DNA of 16,675 nucleotides from positions 1-16,675 of the forward strand of contig JABHWQ010000543.1 in assembly GCA_018657655.1 (NCBI GenBank), read 5' to 3'. Of the stretch, positions 7,359-15,272 are shown in pieces. The stretch is from Chloroflexota bacterium (lineage in GTDB: Bacteria > Chloroflexota > Dehalococcoidia > SZUA-161 > SpSt-899). Each line of letters starts with the position of its first letter. The stretch's first letter is position 1. The position numbers and the translations under genes were made by a program. The notes under the pieces are model-generated. The model was not told the origin of the DNA. It made no database searches and saw only the letters and a program-made list of their open reading frames with translations.

Positions 7359-8072
7359 ATGGCTCGGAACAATTACTACCTGCTGACTTCACTCTCAGGA
7401 TTGGGTGATTTGGGTTCTGTACCGCCTATGCCTCTGGCCGGATTATTGGAAAAGGTTATTGATTCCGGTGGAAACCATGTTTTGTTGGAGGCATTGTTTT
7501 TGGGTGGTGATCTACTCCAACGTCAGGCCTTGCTGTCTAGTGAAATTGAGGAAGCGGAACCGACGGTTTTGACACTTGCGCAGGTTCGGGACCAAGAACC
7601 TCTGCCGGAATACCTTGTTTCGGATGAGGCAGGCATCGGCACACAATCTGCGCTTGATGTGTTATGGGGATCCTATTATAGCTATGTTGCTTCTGTGGCT
7701 GTTGAGTACAAAAGCGAATTTTTATTCATGTGGGTTGAGTACGAAATCGGCATGCGGAATGCATTGGTGATGGCCAGGGCCAAGTCATTAAATCTTGATC
7801 CGCAGGAATACCTGGTGGCCCCGTGGATCGGAGGTGCCGGAAAAAATTTCTCTGGGGTTATCAATGAATGGGTATCAGCCTCTGATCCGTTTGTCGGCCT
7901 GCGAGTACTGGATGAAGCACGCTGGAAATGGCTTGGAGATAATGACGGCTGGTTCACTTTTTCAGATGATGAGCTGGTTGCCTATGGAGCGAAGTTGATG
8001 TTGTTACATCGCTGGCATCGTTTGGGTCGGGAAGTTCCGGTTCAGGTAGAAAAGGCTGTGGTAGCAGAGTGA
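7359..8072 (+). CDS. DUF2764 family V-ATPase-associated subunit (subunit C position)
   Basis: A 237-residue protein beginning ARNNYYLLTSLSGL, the N-terminal pattern I recognise from DUF2764 proteins. Those sit between E and A in the V-ATPase operons of chlamydiae, spirochaetes and Bacteroidetes. No membrane helix or signal peptide is seen; it is acidic with many aromatic residues (for example WGSYYSY and a W-rich segment near residues 188-198). By position and by absence of any other subunit C gene it probably fills the role of the C/d subunit that joins the central rotor stalk to the membrane ring. That function is inferred from context. The family name rests on recognition, not a search. 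It is 9 bp after atpE and 22 bp before atpA. Confidence 0.75.
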   Translation: MARNNYYLLTSLSGLGDLGSVPPMPLAGLLEKVIDSGGNHVLLEALFLGGDLLQRQALLSSEIEEAEPTVLTLAQVRDQEPLPEYLVSDEAGIGTQSALDVLWGSYYSYVASVAVEYKSEFLFMWVEYEIGMRNALVMARAKSLNLDPQEYLVAPWIGGAGKNFSGVINEWVSASDPFVGLRVLDEARWKWLGDNDGWFTFSDDELVAYGAKLMLLHRWHRLGREVPVQVEKAVVAE

Positions 8073-8094
8073 ATTTGTTTGAGGGGATAATGCG

Positions 8095-9825
8095 GTGAAT
8101 GGGAGAATAATTGCTTTATACGGGAATCTGGTAATCGCACAAACGAACGGGCGGGTGGTGCAGAATTCAGTGGGTTACTGTGTTCGCGCTGATGGCACAA
8201 AACTGCTGAGTGAAGTGATCCGTGTTCGAGGGAAACTGGCTGACTTACAGGTCTTCGAAGAAACACGTGGTCTCAAACACGGGGATGTTGTTGAGTTCAA
8301 CGAGGATATGCTTTCGGTCACCCTTGGCCCAGGACTGCTGGGGCAGATTTATGATGGCCTTCAAAATCCGTTGCCGGCCATGGCTAAGGAAGCAGGTTTT
8401 TTCCTCAAGCCCGGACTTTATATAGGAGCACTGCCAACCGATATCGAGTGGGAATTCACCTCGGTTGTTAAGGCTGGAGATACGGTGTTAGCCGGTGATA
8501 CTTTAGGGACTGTTCCGGAAGGCATTTTCACTCACAAGATTATGTCGCCGTTTTCCATACAGGGGCAATGGACTGTTGAGAGCATAGCCCTGTCCGGTTC
8601 GTACACCGTTGAAAAGGAAATCGCTGTCATCAAAGATTCATCGGGTGAGACCCGTTCTGTGACTATGCAGCAGCCATGGCCGGTGAAAGTGGCCCTGAAT
8701 ATCTCGAAACAGCGACTGATGCCGATTGAGCCACTGGTGACACAGGTACGCATCATCGATTCCATGTTCCCCGTAGTACGTGGCGGAACGTACTGCATAC
8801 CGGGTCCATTCGGAGCCGGCAAGACAGTATTACAACAGATCACGTCGCGCTATGCTGAAGTCGATATTGTAATTATAGCTGCTTGTGGTGAACGTGCAGG
8901 TGAAGTGGTTGAAACGCTACGTGAATTCCCCGAACTCACGGACCCGCGGACTGGCAAATCATTGATGGAACGCACAATCATTATATGTAATACGTCTGCT
9001 ATGCCAGTAGCCGCTCGTGAGGCTTCGGTTTATACGGCTGCAACTCTTGGCGAATACTACCGTCAAATGGGCTTGAATGTGATGCTGCTGGCCGATTCGA
9101 CTTCCCGCTGGGCACAGGCGATGCGCGAGGTATCCGGCCGACTTGAAGAGATACCTGGCGAAGAGGCTTTCCCGGCTTATCTGGAGAGCCGCATCGCCAG
9201 TTTCTATGAAAGGGCCGCTATTGTTGAACTAAACGATGGCACCACCGGTTCATTGACAATTGGAGGCACAGTCAGCCCTGCCGGCGGCAACTTTGAAGAG
9301 CCGGTCACGCAGGGCACATTGAAGGTCGTGGGAGCCTTCCATGGACTTTCACGTTCACGCAGTGATGCCCGGCGTTATCCTGCCATTGATCCGCTTGATT
9401 CCTGGAGCAAGTATCCGGGGATTATTCCTCCTGAAAAAGTTTCTAAGGTACAGAGTTTGTTACGCCGCGGCAGTGAGATAAAACAGATGATGACTGTCGT
9501 TGGAGAAGAAGGTACGTCGGTTGAAGATTTCACCACTTCGCTTAAAACCGAATTTTTCGATAATGTGTTCCTGCAACAGAATGCCTTTGATGAGGTTGAT
9601 GCCGCGACCAATGCCGATAGGCAGCAGCTGGTATTTGACAAGGTTCTGGAGATCGTTGATCTGGACTTTAGATTCAGTGACAAGGATGAAGCCCGCAGGG
9701 TGATTGTGAGGGCTACCGACAGATACAGAAACTGGAACTATGCCGCTCCGGATAGTGAGGAATTTAACAAGATGCTTGGTGAGATCGATGATTTCATCGC
9801 CAGGAAAGGGCGAAGGAAACAATGA
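8095..9825 (+). CDS. atpA: V/A-type ATPase catalytic subunit A
   Basis: A 576-residue catalytic subunit that hydrolyses or makes ATP in the A3B3 head. The P-loop GPFGAGKT is at residues 237-244, followed by CGERAGEVVETLREFPEL and LLADSTSRWAQAMREVSGRLEEIPGEEAFPAY, all hallmark A-subunit blocks. The non-homologous insert that separates A subunits from F-type beta subunits is present (about 110-190). The start is GTG at 8095, supported by GAGGGG at 8081-8086 about 8 bases upstream; no nearby ATG in frame competes. The end overlaps atpB in an ATGA junction (9822-9825), which suggests coupled translation that would help keep A and B equal in amount. Confidence 0.97.
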   Translation: MNGRIIALYGNLVIAQTNGRVVQNSVGYCVRADGTKLLSEVIRVRGKLADLQVFEETRGLKHGDVVEFNEDMLSVTLGPGLLGQIYDGLQNPLPAMAKEAGFFLKPGLYIGALPTDIEWEFTSVVKAGDTVLAGDTLGTVPEGIFTHKIMSPFSIQGQWTVESIALSGSYTVEKEIAVIKDSSGETRSVTMQQPWPVKVALNISKQRLMPIEPLVTQVRIIDSMFPVVRGGTYCIPGPFGAGKTVLQQITSRYAEVDIVIIAACGERAGEVVETLREFPELTDPRTGKSLMERTIIICNTSAMPVAAREASVYTAATLGEYYRQMGLNVMLLADSTSRWAQAMREVSGRLEEIPGEEAFPAYLESRIASFYERAAIVELNDGTTGSLTIGGTVSPAGGNFEEPVTQGTLKVVGAFHGLSRSRSDARRYPAIDPLDSWSKYPGIIPPEKVSKVQSLLRRGSEIKQMMTVVGEEGTSVEDFTTSLKTEFFDNVFLQQNAFDEVDAATNADRQQLVFDKVLEIVDLDFRFSDKDEARRVIVRATDRYRNWNYAAPDSEEFNKMLGEIDDFIARKGRRKQ

Positions 9826-11129
9826 GAAAGTATTACGATGAGATCACACGCATTGCTGGTAACGTTGTTACCGTAACTGCCAATGGCGTTGGCTATGATG
9901 AACTGGCCGTTATCACCACTTCAACCAAGACCTCGCTGGCTCAAGTTATCCGAATCGATGCCGATCATGTCAGTCTGCAGGTTTTTGCGGGAACACAGGG
10001 TATCTCAACTAGCGACCGGATTCAGTTCCTGGGTCATCCCATGCAGGTTCCTTTCAGCCACGAATTATTGGGCCGTATCTTTAATGGTTCCGGGCGTCCG
10101 CGTGACGGTCGTCCCGAAGTGCAGGCTGACCCCATCGAGCTTGGTTCACCGCCGGTTAATCCGGTGAAGCGTCGCATGCCGGAAAAGATGGTCCATACCG
10201 GCATTCCCATGATCGATGTATTTAATTCGCTGGTGGAATCCCAGAAGCTGCCCATCTTCTCGGTTGCCGGCGAACCGTACAACGAATTACTTGCCCGTGT
10301 GGGTTTACAGGCTCAAGCCGATGTTATCATCCTGGGCGGTATGGGACTGCGCCATGATGACTATCTCAAATTCCGCAGCACCTTCGAAGAGGGCGGTGTA
10401 CTTGGCCGCACCATCATGTTCATTCATACCGCGGCTGATCCGGTAGTAGAAGGCCTGCTGGTTCCCGATATGTGTCTGGCCGTTGGGGAAAAGTTTGCGC
10501 TGGAGGGCAAAAGCGTCCTGGTGTTGCTCACCGATATGACGGCATTCTCTGATGCGCTCAAGGAAATCGCCATTATCATGGAGCAGATTCCTTCTAATCG
10601 CGGTTACCCCGGAGATTTGTATACTCAGTTGGCCCGCCGGTACGAAAAGGCCGTCGATTTTGACGGAGCCGGTTCGATGACCCTGCTGGCCTGCACTACC
10701 ATGCCCGGTGATGACGTGACCCACCCGGTACCGGATAATACCGGATATATTACCGAAGGGCAGTTTTATCTGCGCAATGGACGTATCGAACCGTTTGGCT
10801 CACTTTCCCGTCTCAAACAGCAGGTAAATGGTGATACCCGGGATGACCATCGGGCGATCATGGATGGATGCCTGCAGCTTTATGCACAGTGTAAAGAGAG
10901 CCGGGAAAAACGGGATATGGGTTTTGAGATGAGCCGTTGGGATAACGAACTGCTCAGGTATGGAGCCCTGTTCGAAGAGAAGATTATGGATCTTTCGGTT
11001 AATATCCCCTTATTTGAAGCGCTGGATCAGTGCTGGGAGATCCTGGCCGAATGTTTTGAACCCGAAGAGACCGGTCTTCGTCGTTCCATTATCAAGGCTC
11101 ACTGGCCGAAGGAGCTGGTTGAAGGTTAA
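9822..11129 (+). CDS. atpB: V/A-type ATPase regulatory subunit B
   Basis: A 435-residue non-catalytic subunit of the A3B3 head. It has no Walker A motif; the P-loop position reads SVAGEPYNELLARVGLQ instead, as expected for B. Conserved blocks include MPEKMVHTGIPMIDVFNSL, LVLLTDMTAFSDALKEI, IPSNRGYPGDLYTQLARRYE (residues about 264-283) and MPGDDVTHPVPDNTGYITEGQ. Its start codon overlaps the atpA stop. The gene ends 84 bp before atpD, in one of only two loose junctions in the operon. Confidence 0.97.
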   Translation: MRKYYDEITRIAGNVVTVTANGVGYDELAVITTSTKTSLAQVIRIDADHVSLQVFAGTQGISTSDRIQFLGHPMQVPFSHELLGRIFNGSGRPRDGRPEVQADPIELGSPPVNPVKRRMPEKMVHTGIPMIDVFNSLVESQKLPIFSVAGEPYNELLARVGLQAQADVIILGGMGLRHDDYLKFRSTFEEGGVLGRTIMFIHTAADPVVEGLLVPDMCLAVGEKFALEGKSVLVLLTDMTAFSDALKEIAIIMEQIPSNRGYPGDLYTQLARRYEKAVDFDGAGSMTLLACTTMPGDDVTHPVPDNTGYITEGQFYLRNGRIEPFGSLSRLKQQVNGDTRDDHRAIMDGCLQLYAQCKESREKRDMGFEMSRWDNELLRYGALFEEKIMDLSVNIPLFEALDQCWEILAECFEPEETGLRRSIIKAHWPKELVEG

Positions 11130-11152
11130 TTGGTTAACTGGTTGTATCGTTA

Positions 11153-11181
11153 TGTCATTAGGTACTGGATACGGAATCCAG
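11153..11181 (+). repeat. Left half of the TGTCATT palindromic repeat
   Basis: These 29 bases match the left half of the complete element at 2426-2454, with 25 of the first 28 positions identical, ending in GGATACGGAATCCA. The right half is absent from this gap. It sits between atpB and atpD, in the same orientation as the left half of the full copy. Confidence 0.7.
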
Positions 11182-11213
11182 AGGTATGGGGAACTGACAA
11201 CTGATAACTTAAA

Positions 11214-11831
11214 ATGGCAGAAAAAATAAAACTGACCAGACCGGAACTCAAGCGTCAGCGTGACGCTTTGACGCGTTTTGAACGCTATCTGCCGATGCTC
11301 AAGCTTAAGCAACAGCAGTTGCAGATGACCATGCGCCAGATTGAGAGAGAACGCCAGAAGGCGGTTAAAGCGGAAGCGGAAGCACGGCGGAAGTTCGGGA
11401 GTTATAAAGCTGTGATGAATGATATGGCTGGTATCAATGTTGCTGATCTGGCCGATTTTAAGGAAATCAAGACGTCCTCATCGAATGTTGCCGGGGTAGC
11501 CATACCGGTCTTTGAAAGTGTGGTTTTCCCAGACGCTCATTACAGTCTGTTTGGTACGCCTGCCTGGGTAGATAGGGCGCTGGCTGATCTGCGTGAGGCT
11601 AACAAGCGAAGAGCTCGATTGGATATCTTGCAGCGGCAGACTGATCTGCTGCAGAAAGAACTGACGAAGATCGTTCAAAGGGTGAACCTTTTTGAAAAGG
11701 TCAAAATACCGGAATCCAGGGAGAACATCCGCCGAATTCGGATTCAACTCGGTGATGAGATGACCTCTGCTGTTGGCAGGGCAAAGATTGCCAAAAACAA
11801 ATTGGATGAGGCAGAAGGCCAGGCAGGCTAG
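11214..11831 (+). CDS. atpD: V/A-type ATPase subunit D (central rotor shaft)
   Basis: A 205-residue protein starting with the family pattern KLTRPELKRQRDALTRFERYLPMLKLKQQ. It has long N- and C-terminal helices (about 5-65 and 125-200) that form the antiparallel coiled-coil shaft turning inside the A3B3 head, and a short variable middle. Length is normal. The in-frame sequence before the ATG has a stop three codons upstream, so the start is fixed, but no Shine-Dalgarno is visible: the bases before it are AACTTAAA. The gene is bracketed by half copies of one palindromic repeat. The usual partner subunit F is not encoded nearby. Confidence 0.92.
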   Translation: MAEKIKLTRPELKRQRDALTRFERYLPMLKLKQQQLQMTMRQIERERQKAVKAEAEARRKFGSYKAVMNDMAGINVADLADFKEIKTSSSNVAGVAIPVFESVVFPDAHYSLFGTPAWVDRALADLREANKRRARLDILQRQTDLLQKELTKIVQRVNLFEKVKIPESRENIRRIRIQLGDEMTSAVGRAKIAKNKLDEAEGQAG

Positions 11832-11845
11832 ACTTATAGAGGGAT

Positions 11846-11861
11846 GCAGGATATCTCCTGC
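11846..11861 (+). repeat. Short perfect hairpin after atpD
   Basis: GCAGGA (11846-11851) and TCCTGC (11856-11861) are exact inverse complements around a 4-base loop, starting 14 bases after the atpD stop. No T-run follows, so it is not a standard terminator. In the mRNA it could act as a 3' stabiliser or processing site. Confidence 0.5.
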
Positions 11862-11890
11862 CGGGGGATTCCGGGGGTTGATCGAACAAA

Positions 11891-11917
11891 TAGATTCCCG
11901 CCTTCGCGAGAATGACA
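11891..11917 (+). repeat. Right half of the TGTCATT palindromic repeat
   Basis: These 27 bases align with the right half of the full element at 2470-2496 with 20 identical positions. They keep GATTC at the left, a small hairpin (TTCCCGC with GCGAGAA, one mismatch) and the terminal GAATGACA. The hairpin arm sequences differ on both sides from the full copy, as in a structure-conserved family. It ends 10 bases before the atpI start codon. Confidence 0.68.
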
Positions 11918-11927
11918 GAATAAAGCC

Positions 11928-13808
11928 ATGATTGTCAAAATGAAAAAGGTCCAGGCAGTGGTTCGCGAAACTGATCGCGAGCAATTGCTTGAAGCATTAC
12001 AGCGCCTCGGTGTATTGCATATTACCCCGATAAAACCGGCTCAGGCGATAGCCAGCGCTGAAATAGCCGTGTCTCTGGATAATGTTCGACGGGTGGTCCA
12101 GATACTTTCTGCTATCGAGGCCACTGGGTCAGTTGAGGATATTTCTGCTCAGGAAGCAGCCGAAGAAACACTGGCAATCCAGCGAACTCAGGCAGAATAC
12201 GATAGTAAACTTTCCTCTCTTCATCGTCAACTCGAGCAGCAGGTAATGTGGGGCGATATAACCATTGAAGACCTTGAGGTCCTTAAATCGGTTGACGTGT
12301 TACCCGGATTTTATATCGTTCCCAACGAAAGTGTGAATAAAGTGAAAGGCGAATTCGTCAGTGTTTTAGGCGAAGTTGATGGCGGAAAAGCACTTGTTGC
12401 GGTGATTGATCGGATCGGAAATGCCCAGATTCCCGAAGACGCCGAATCAATTCAGATCCCAACCAAAGACAATCCCGCTATACGATTAGAAGCTGCAGAA
12501 ATCAATGCAAAAAAAAAGCAGTCGACCGAGCGGCTGGCTAAACTTGCCAGTATGCTTGCTCAATTGCAGGCGCTTCAGGTTGAAATGGAAGAGAAATCCC
12601 GGTTCAGTGTCGCCGCTAATGGAGCATTAACTCAAGAAGAACTTTTTGCCATTCAGGGCTGGGTACCTGAGGGTAAATGCGAGACACTCCAAACCGATCT
12701 TGAGTCTGTTGGGGTTACCGCTGGCTTTCGTGTTACAGATCCCGAAGATGAAGACATGCCCCCTTCGCTAATCAAATATCCTGGTTGGACAACTCCGATA
12801 AAAGGATTGTTTGATATGCTCAATACATTTCCGGGGTATCAGGAAATTGATTTGTCAGCCTTCTTCATGATTGCCATGCCCATTTTTGCGGCCATGCTCA
12901 TTGGCGATGGTGGGTATGGGCTTTTATTCCTTTTGCTCGGAGTGCTGTTTTATCGGAAACTGGTGAACAAGATGGGGCGCGAGGGGACCCATTTATTAAT
13001 TATCTTTGGTGCAGCGACGCTAATTTGGGGGATTCTGTCAGCTAACTTTTTCGGTGTCGGACCAGAAACGATGGCCAGAGCCGGCGGATTCTTTGTGGAT
13101 GGTGACGAATCGGCAACCTATGCTGCCCTGAGCGCTGGAGATGGGATGTGGGCGACTATAGGTCAGGTTATGATGGAAGCTCCGTTGTGGCGAGAAGATA
13201 GTGAATCAGGCCGAGAACTGTTAATTCAGATAAGCTTCCTATTGGGCACTGCTCATTTAATCTCGGCACATCTTCGCCGTGCCCTTGCGATATTCCCTGA
13301 TCAACGTACTCTGGCAGAGATAGGCTGGTCTGTGGTGCTGGTAAGTATGCTAGGGGTGATTTGGGGGATGTTTTTTGAGAGCGCTCCCGTATCGAGTTCT
13401 GTGCTGATTGGGGGGCTTGCCGGAGGGCTTGGGCTCGTTGTATTGTTCGGTTCGCCTGACCGAAATCCGTTAAAGAGAATATTGATAGGATTTGCTTCAA
13501 GCCTTTTACCGTTAATTGGCACTTTCGGGGACACAATGAGCTATATCAGGCTCATGGCAGTTGGTATGGCGAGTTTCTATATCGCATTTGCTTTCAATGA
13601 CCTCGGAGCAACAGTCGCGGGTTCGGCGAACTGGCAATGGGCACTCGCGGCTCCGATCATCGTAGTTGGACACCTTTTAAATATTGTGTTGTGTTTGATT
13701 GCCATCTTTGCACATGGTGTGCGTTTAAATATGCTGGAATTTTCGGGCGGTGCTGGTGTTCAATGGGCGGGCTATGCATACGCTCCGTTTGCTAAAATCA
13801 AGACATAA
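11928..13808 (+). CDS. atpI: V/A-type ATPase membrane subunit I (stator a-subunit)
   Basis: A 626-residue protein with a cytoplasmic N-terminal half opening MIVKMKKVQAVV. That half is rich in helical coiled-coil segments (about 90-130 and 190-225). From about residue 310 a membrane half has several hydrophobic helices. The essential arginine that works against the rotor carboxylate is R541 in DTMSYIRLMAVGMA. The C-terminus (VRLNMLEFSGGAGVQW) follows the usual subunit I pattern. The protein forms the ion half-channels beside the K ring. The start ATG has no recognisable Shine-Dalgarno and lies directly after a repeat half-element. An ATG four codons later is an alternative start. Confidence 0.95.
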   Translation: MIVKMKKVQAVVRETDREQLLEALQRLGVLHITPIKPAQAIASAEIAVSLDNVRRVVQILSAIEATGSVEDISAQEAAEETLAIQRTQAEYDSKLSSLHRQLEQQVMWGDITIEDLEVLKSVDVLPGFYIVPNESVNKVKGEFVSVLGEVDGGKALVAVIDRIGNAQIPEDAESIQIPTKDNPAIRLEAAEINAKKKQSTERLAKLASMLAQLQALQVEMEEKSRFSVAANGALTQEELFAIQGWVPEGKCETLQTDLESVGVTAGFRVTDPEDEDMPPSLIKYPGWTTPIKGLFDMLNTFPGYQEIDLSAFFMIAMPIFAAMLIGDGGYGLLFLLLGVLFYRKLVNKMGREGTHLLIIFGAATLIWGILSANFFGVGPETMARAGGFFVDGDESATYAALSAGDGMWATIGQVMMEAPLWREDSESGRELLIQISFLLGTAHLISAHLRRALAIFPDQRTLAEIGWSVVLVSMLGVIWGMFFESAPVSSSVLIGGLAGGLGLVVLFGSPDRNPLKRILIGFASSLLPLIGTFGDTMSYIRLMAVGMASFYIAFAFNDLGATVAGSANWQWALAAPIIVVGHLLNIVLCLIAIFAHGVRLNMLEFSGGAGVQWAGYAYAPFAKIKT

Positions 13809-13821
13809 GGAGAATTGAGTT

Positions 13822-14316
13822 ATGGATGCATCATCGACTTCAGTGATGTTGGGACAAGCTGGTATGGGTTTGGCATTAGGTCTTGCTGCTATTGGTAGTG
13901 CATTGGGGATCGGGGCGGCTGGTAGAGCTGCCGCTGGTGCGTGGGCAAAGGAAGCCAAAGCAGGGAAACCATTGAACTTCCAATATATAATTCTAACCGG
14001 TATGCCACTTTCGCAGACGATCTATGCTTTTGTTCTTATGATAGTTGTGCTGAAGACTGCTCTCGTTGGTGACAATTCGGAAACGGGCATAACCGATACA
14101 GTTATGCATAATGGTAGTACTTTGTTTGGCATTGGAATAGGTGCCGGGCTGGCCGAATTGTTCAGCGCCTGGTACCAAGGTAAAATAGGGGCTGCTGGGA
14201 TACGGGCTCTTTCTGAAGGTGAAGGTAAAGGACTAGTGAATATGATCATCGCTATGGGTATATGCGAAACTGTCGGTTTGTTTGGGTTCGTATTCATGCT
14301 GATGGTGGCACCATAA
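13822..14316 (+). CDS. atpK: V/A-type ATPase proteolipid subunit K (rotor ring, double hairpin)
   Basis: A 164-residue membrane protein with four hydrophobic helices (about 12-41, 53-82, 98-128 and 137-163) arranged as two related hairpins. The first hairpin has Q65 in GMPLSQTIYAF where single-hairpin proteolipids have an acid. The second has E149 in MGICETVGLFGF, so there is one carboxylate per four helices. S64, Q65, Q119 (in YQGKIGAAG) and E149 line up with T64, Q65, Q110 and E139, the Na+ ligands of Enterococcus hirae NtpK; M61 replaces the ligand L61. This suggests Na+ binding and a low ion-to-ATP ratio suited to pumping. AAGGAG at 13808-13813 is a good Shine-Dalgarno. The loop between helices 2 and 3 is longer than usual. 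Confidence 0.94.
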   Translation: MDASSTSVMLGQAGMGLALGLAAIGSALGIGAAGRAAAGAWAKEAKAGKPLNFQYIILTGMPLSQTIYAFVLMIVVLKTALVGDNSETGITDTVMHNGSTLFGIGIGAGLAELFSAWYQGKIGAAGIRALSEGEGKGLVNMIIAMGICETVGLFGFVFMLMVAP

Positions 14317-14344
14317 TTGACTGTCTAATTCAGGATGGTGATCA

Positions 14345-15019
14345 ATGTACGTTAAAGAATTTATGACTGCCAAGCTGGTAACTGTTACCACTGATACGCC
14401 GCTCGCACGCGCATCGCGCTTGCTTTATGCGCACAGGATACGCCGTTTGCCGGTGGTCGATGATGATTACACACTGGTGGGAATTTTGGGTGAAAGGGCA
14501 GTCGCGTCTGCACTACCGTCTGCAACAATTGGCTCAAGCTCAAAAGATATGGCACAATCTCTTTCCCAACTGACGGCAGGCATAGTAATGCATCCGGAAG
14601 TGCTAACCGTAACGCCTGATACCACTGCCGAGGGGGCTATGTCTCTGGCTCAGGATAACAAAGTCGGGTGCTTGGTGGTAGTGGATGAGCAGTACAAACC
14701 GGTGGGTATCGTTACGACCAATGATGTCATCTATAGAATTCTGAGCCCCCTGCTTGGGCTGGGAAAACCCGGATTTCGTCTGCATATTTGTGATTGTGGG
14801 GAATCCGGAAAAATCAGCCAGATTACCGGGTTGATTGAAAAGCATGGAATGAAGCTTGAAGTGATCCATATTGATGAGTCTCCAGTAACACGAAAGAACG
14901 ACTTGATTGTACAAGTGGTAACCAAAGACCCTGAGCCCCTAATTAGTGACTTAACCAAACAGGGCTATAAAGTCGAACTCAGAAAGCGCAAGTCCTGGCC
15001 CATTCCTGAAGATGATTAG
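14345..15019 (+). CDS. Two-CBS-domain protein with C-terminal ACT-like domain
   Basis: A 224-residue soluble protein. CBS domain 1 covers about residues 1-60 (VKEFMTAKLVTVTTDTPL, HRIRRLPVVDDDYTLVGIL) and CBS domain 2 about 75-135 (IVMHPEVLTVTPDTT, KVGCLVVVDEQYKPVGIVT, NDVIYRI). The C-terminal part (about 142-216) looks like an ACT-type fold: FRLHICDCGESGKISQITGLI, then LIVQVVTKDPEPLISDLTKQG. CBS pairs commonly bind adenine nucleotides. The arrangement resembles AcuB-like proteins. It begins 28 bp after atpK and lies before the operon terminator, so it is probably cotranscribed. A role in sensing adenylate state and tuning the ATPase is attractive but only inferred. Confidence 0.85.
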   Translation: MYVKEFMTAKLVTVTTDTPLARASRLLYAHRIRRLPVVDDDYTLVGILGERAVASALPSATIGSSSKDMAQSLSQLTAGIVMHPEVLTVTPDTTAEGAMSLAQDNKVGCLVVVDEQYKPVGIVTTNDVIYRILSPLLGLGKPGFRLHICDCGESGKISQITGLIEKHGMKLEVIHIDESPVTRKNDLIVQVVTKDPEPLISDLTKQGYKVELRKRKSWPIPEDD

Positions 15020-15025
15020 GGAAGC

Positions 15026-15054
15026 TTGTAACCATCGCGCCAAATCGCTATAAT
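15026..15054 (+). promoter_or_regulatory. Consensus-like promoter just upstream of the terminator
   Basis: TTGTAA (15026-15031) is followed after exactly 17 bp by a perfect TATAAT (15049-15054). A start site near 15061 would produce a transcript that runs within a few bases into the terminator hairpin at 15067. No gene follows in the expected range. Confidence 0.45.
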
Positions 15055-15066
15055 ATGGAATCAATC

Positions 15067-15099
15067 AAAGAAAGCCTCTTTCGGGAGGCTTTCTTTTTT
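15067..15099 (+). terminator. Intrinsic terminator of the ATPase operon
   Basis: AAAGAAAGCCTC (15067-15078) and GAGGCTTTCTTT (15085-15096) form a perfect 12-bp stem around TTTCGG, and the T-run extends to 15099. It follows the CBS gene stop by 47 bases and should end the transcript that starts before atpE. The A-rich left flank means it may also work on the opposite strand. Confidence 0.92.
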
Positions 15100-15212
15100 G
15101 GGATCCAATAAAGTACAATTACAGAAAATAAAACAAGACAGATATCAGAAATGACAGAATCTCTCTATCGAGCCTTCGGTAATAAATTTTGGGCCATTCC
15201 CCTAGATGGTAC

Positions 15213-15239
15213 AAGCAGGTAATCATCCGATTCCTGCTT
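15213..15239. repeat. Bulged hairpin
   Basis: AAGCAGG (15213-15219) pairs with CCTGCTT (15233-15239). Inside it, after a single bulged T, AATC (15221-15224) pairs with GATT (15229-15232) around the loop ATCC. No T-run follows, so it is not a standard terminator. Confidence 0.5.
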
Positions 15240-15272
15240 CACACTCGGGGCGCTAACTGCAATGTCCTAATC

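Noticed and set aside
9822..9825. Possible frameshift between atpA and atpB
   Set aside because: It is a normal ATGA stop-start overlap; both proteins are complete at their expected lengths.
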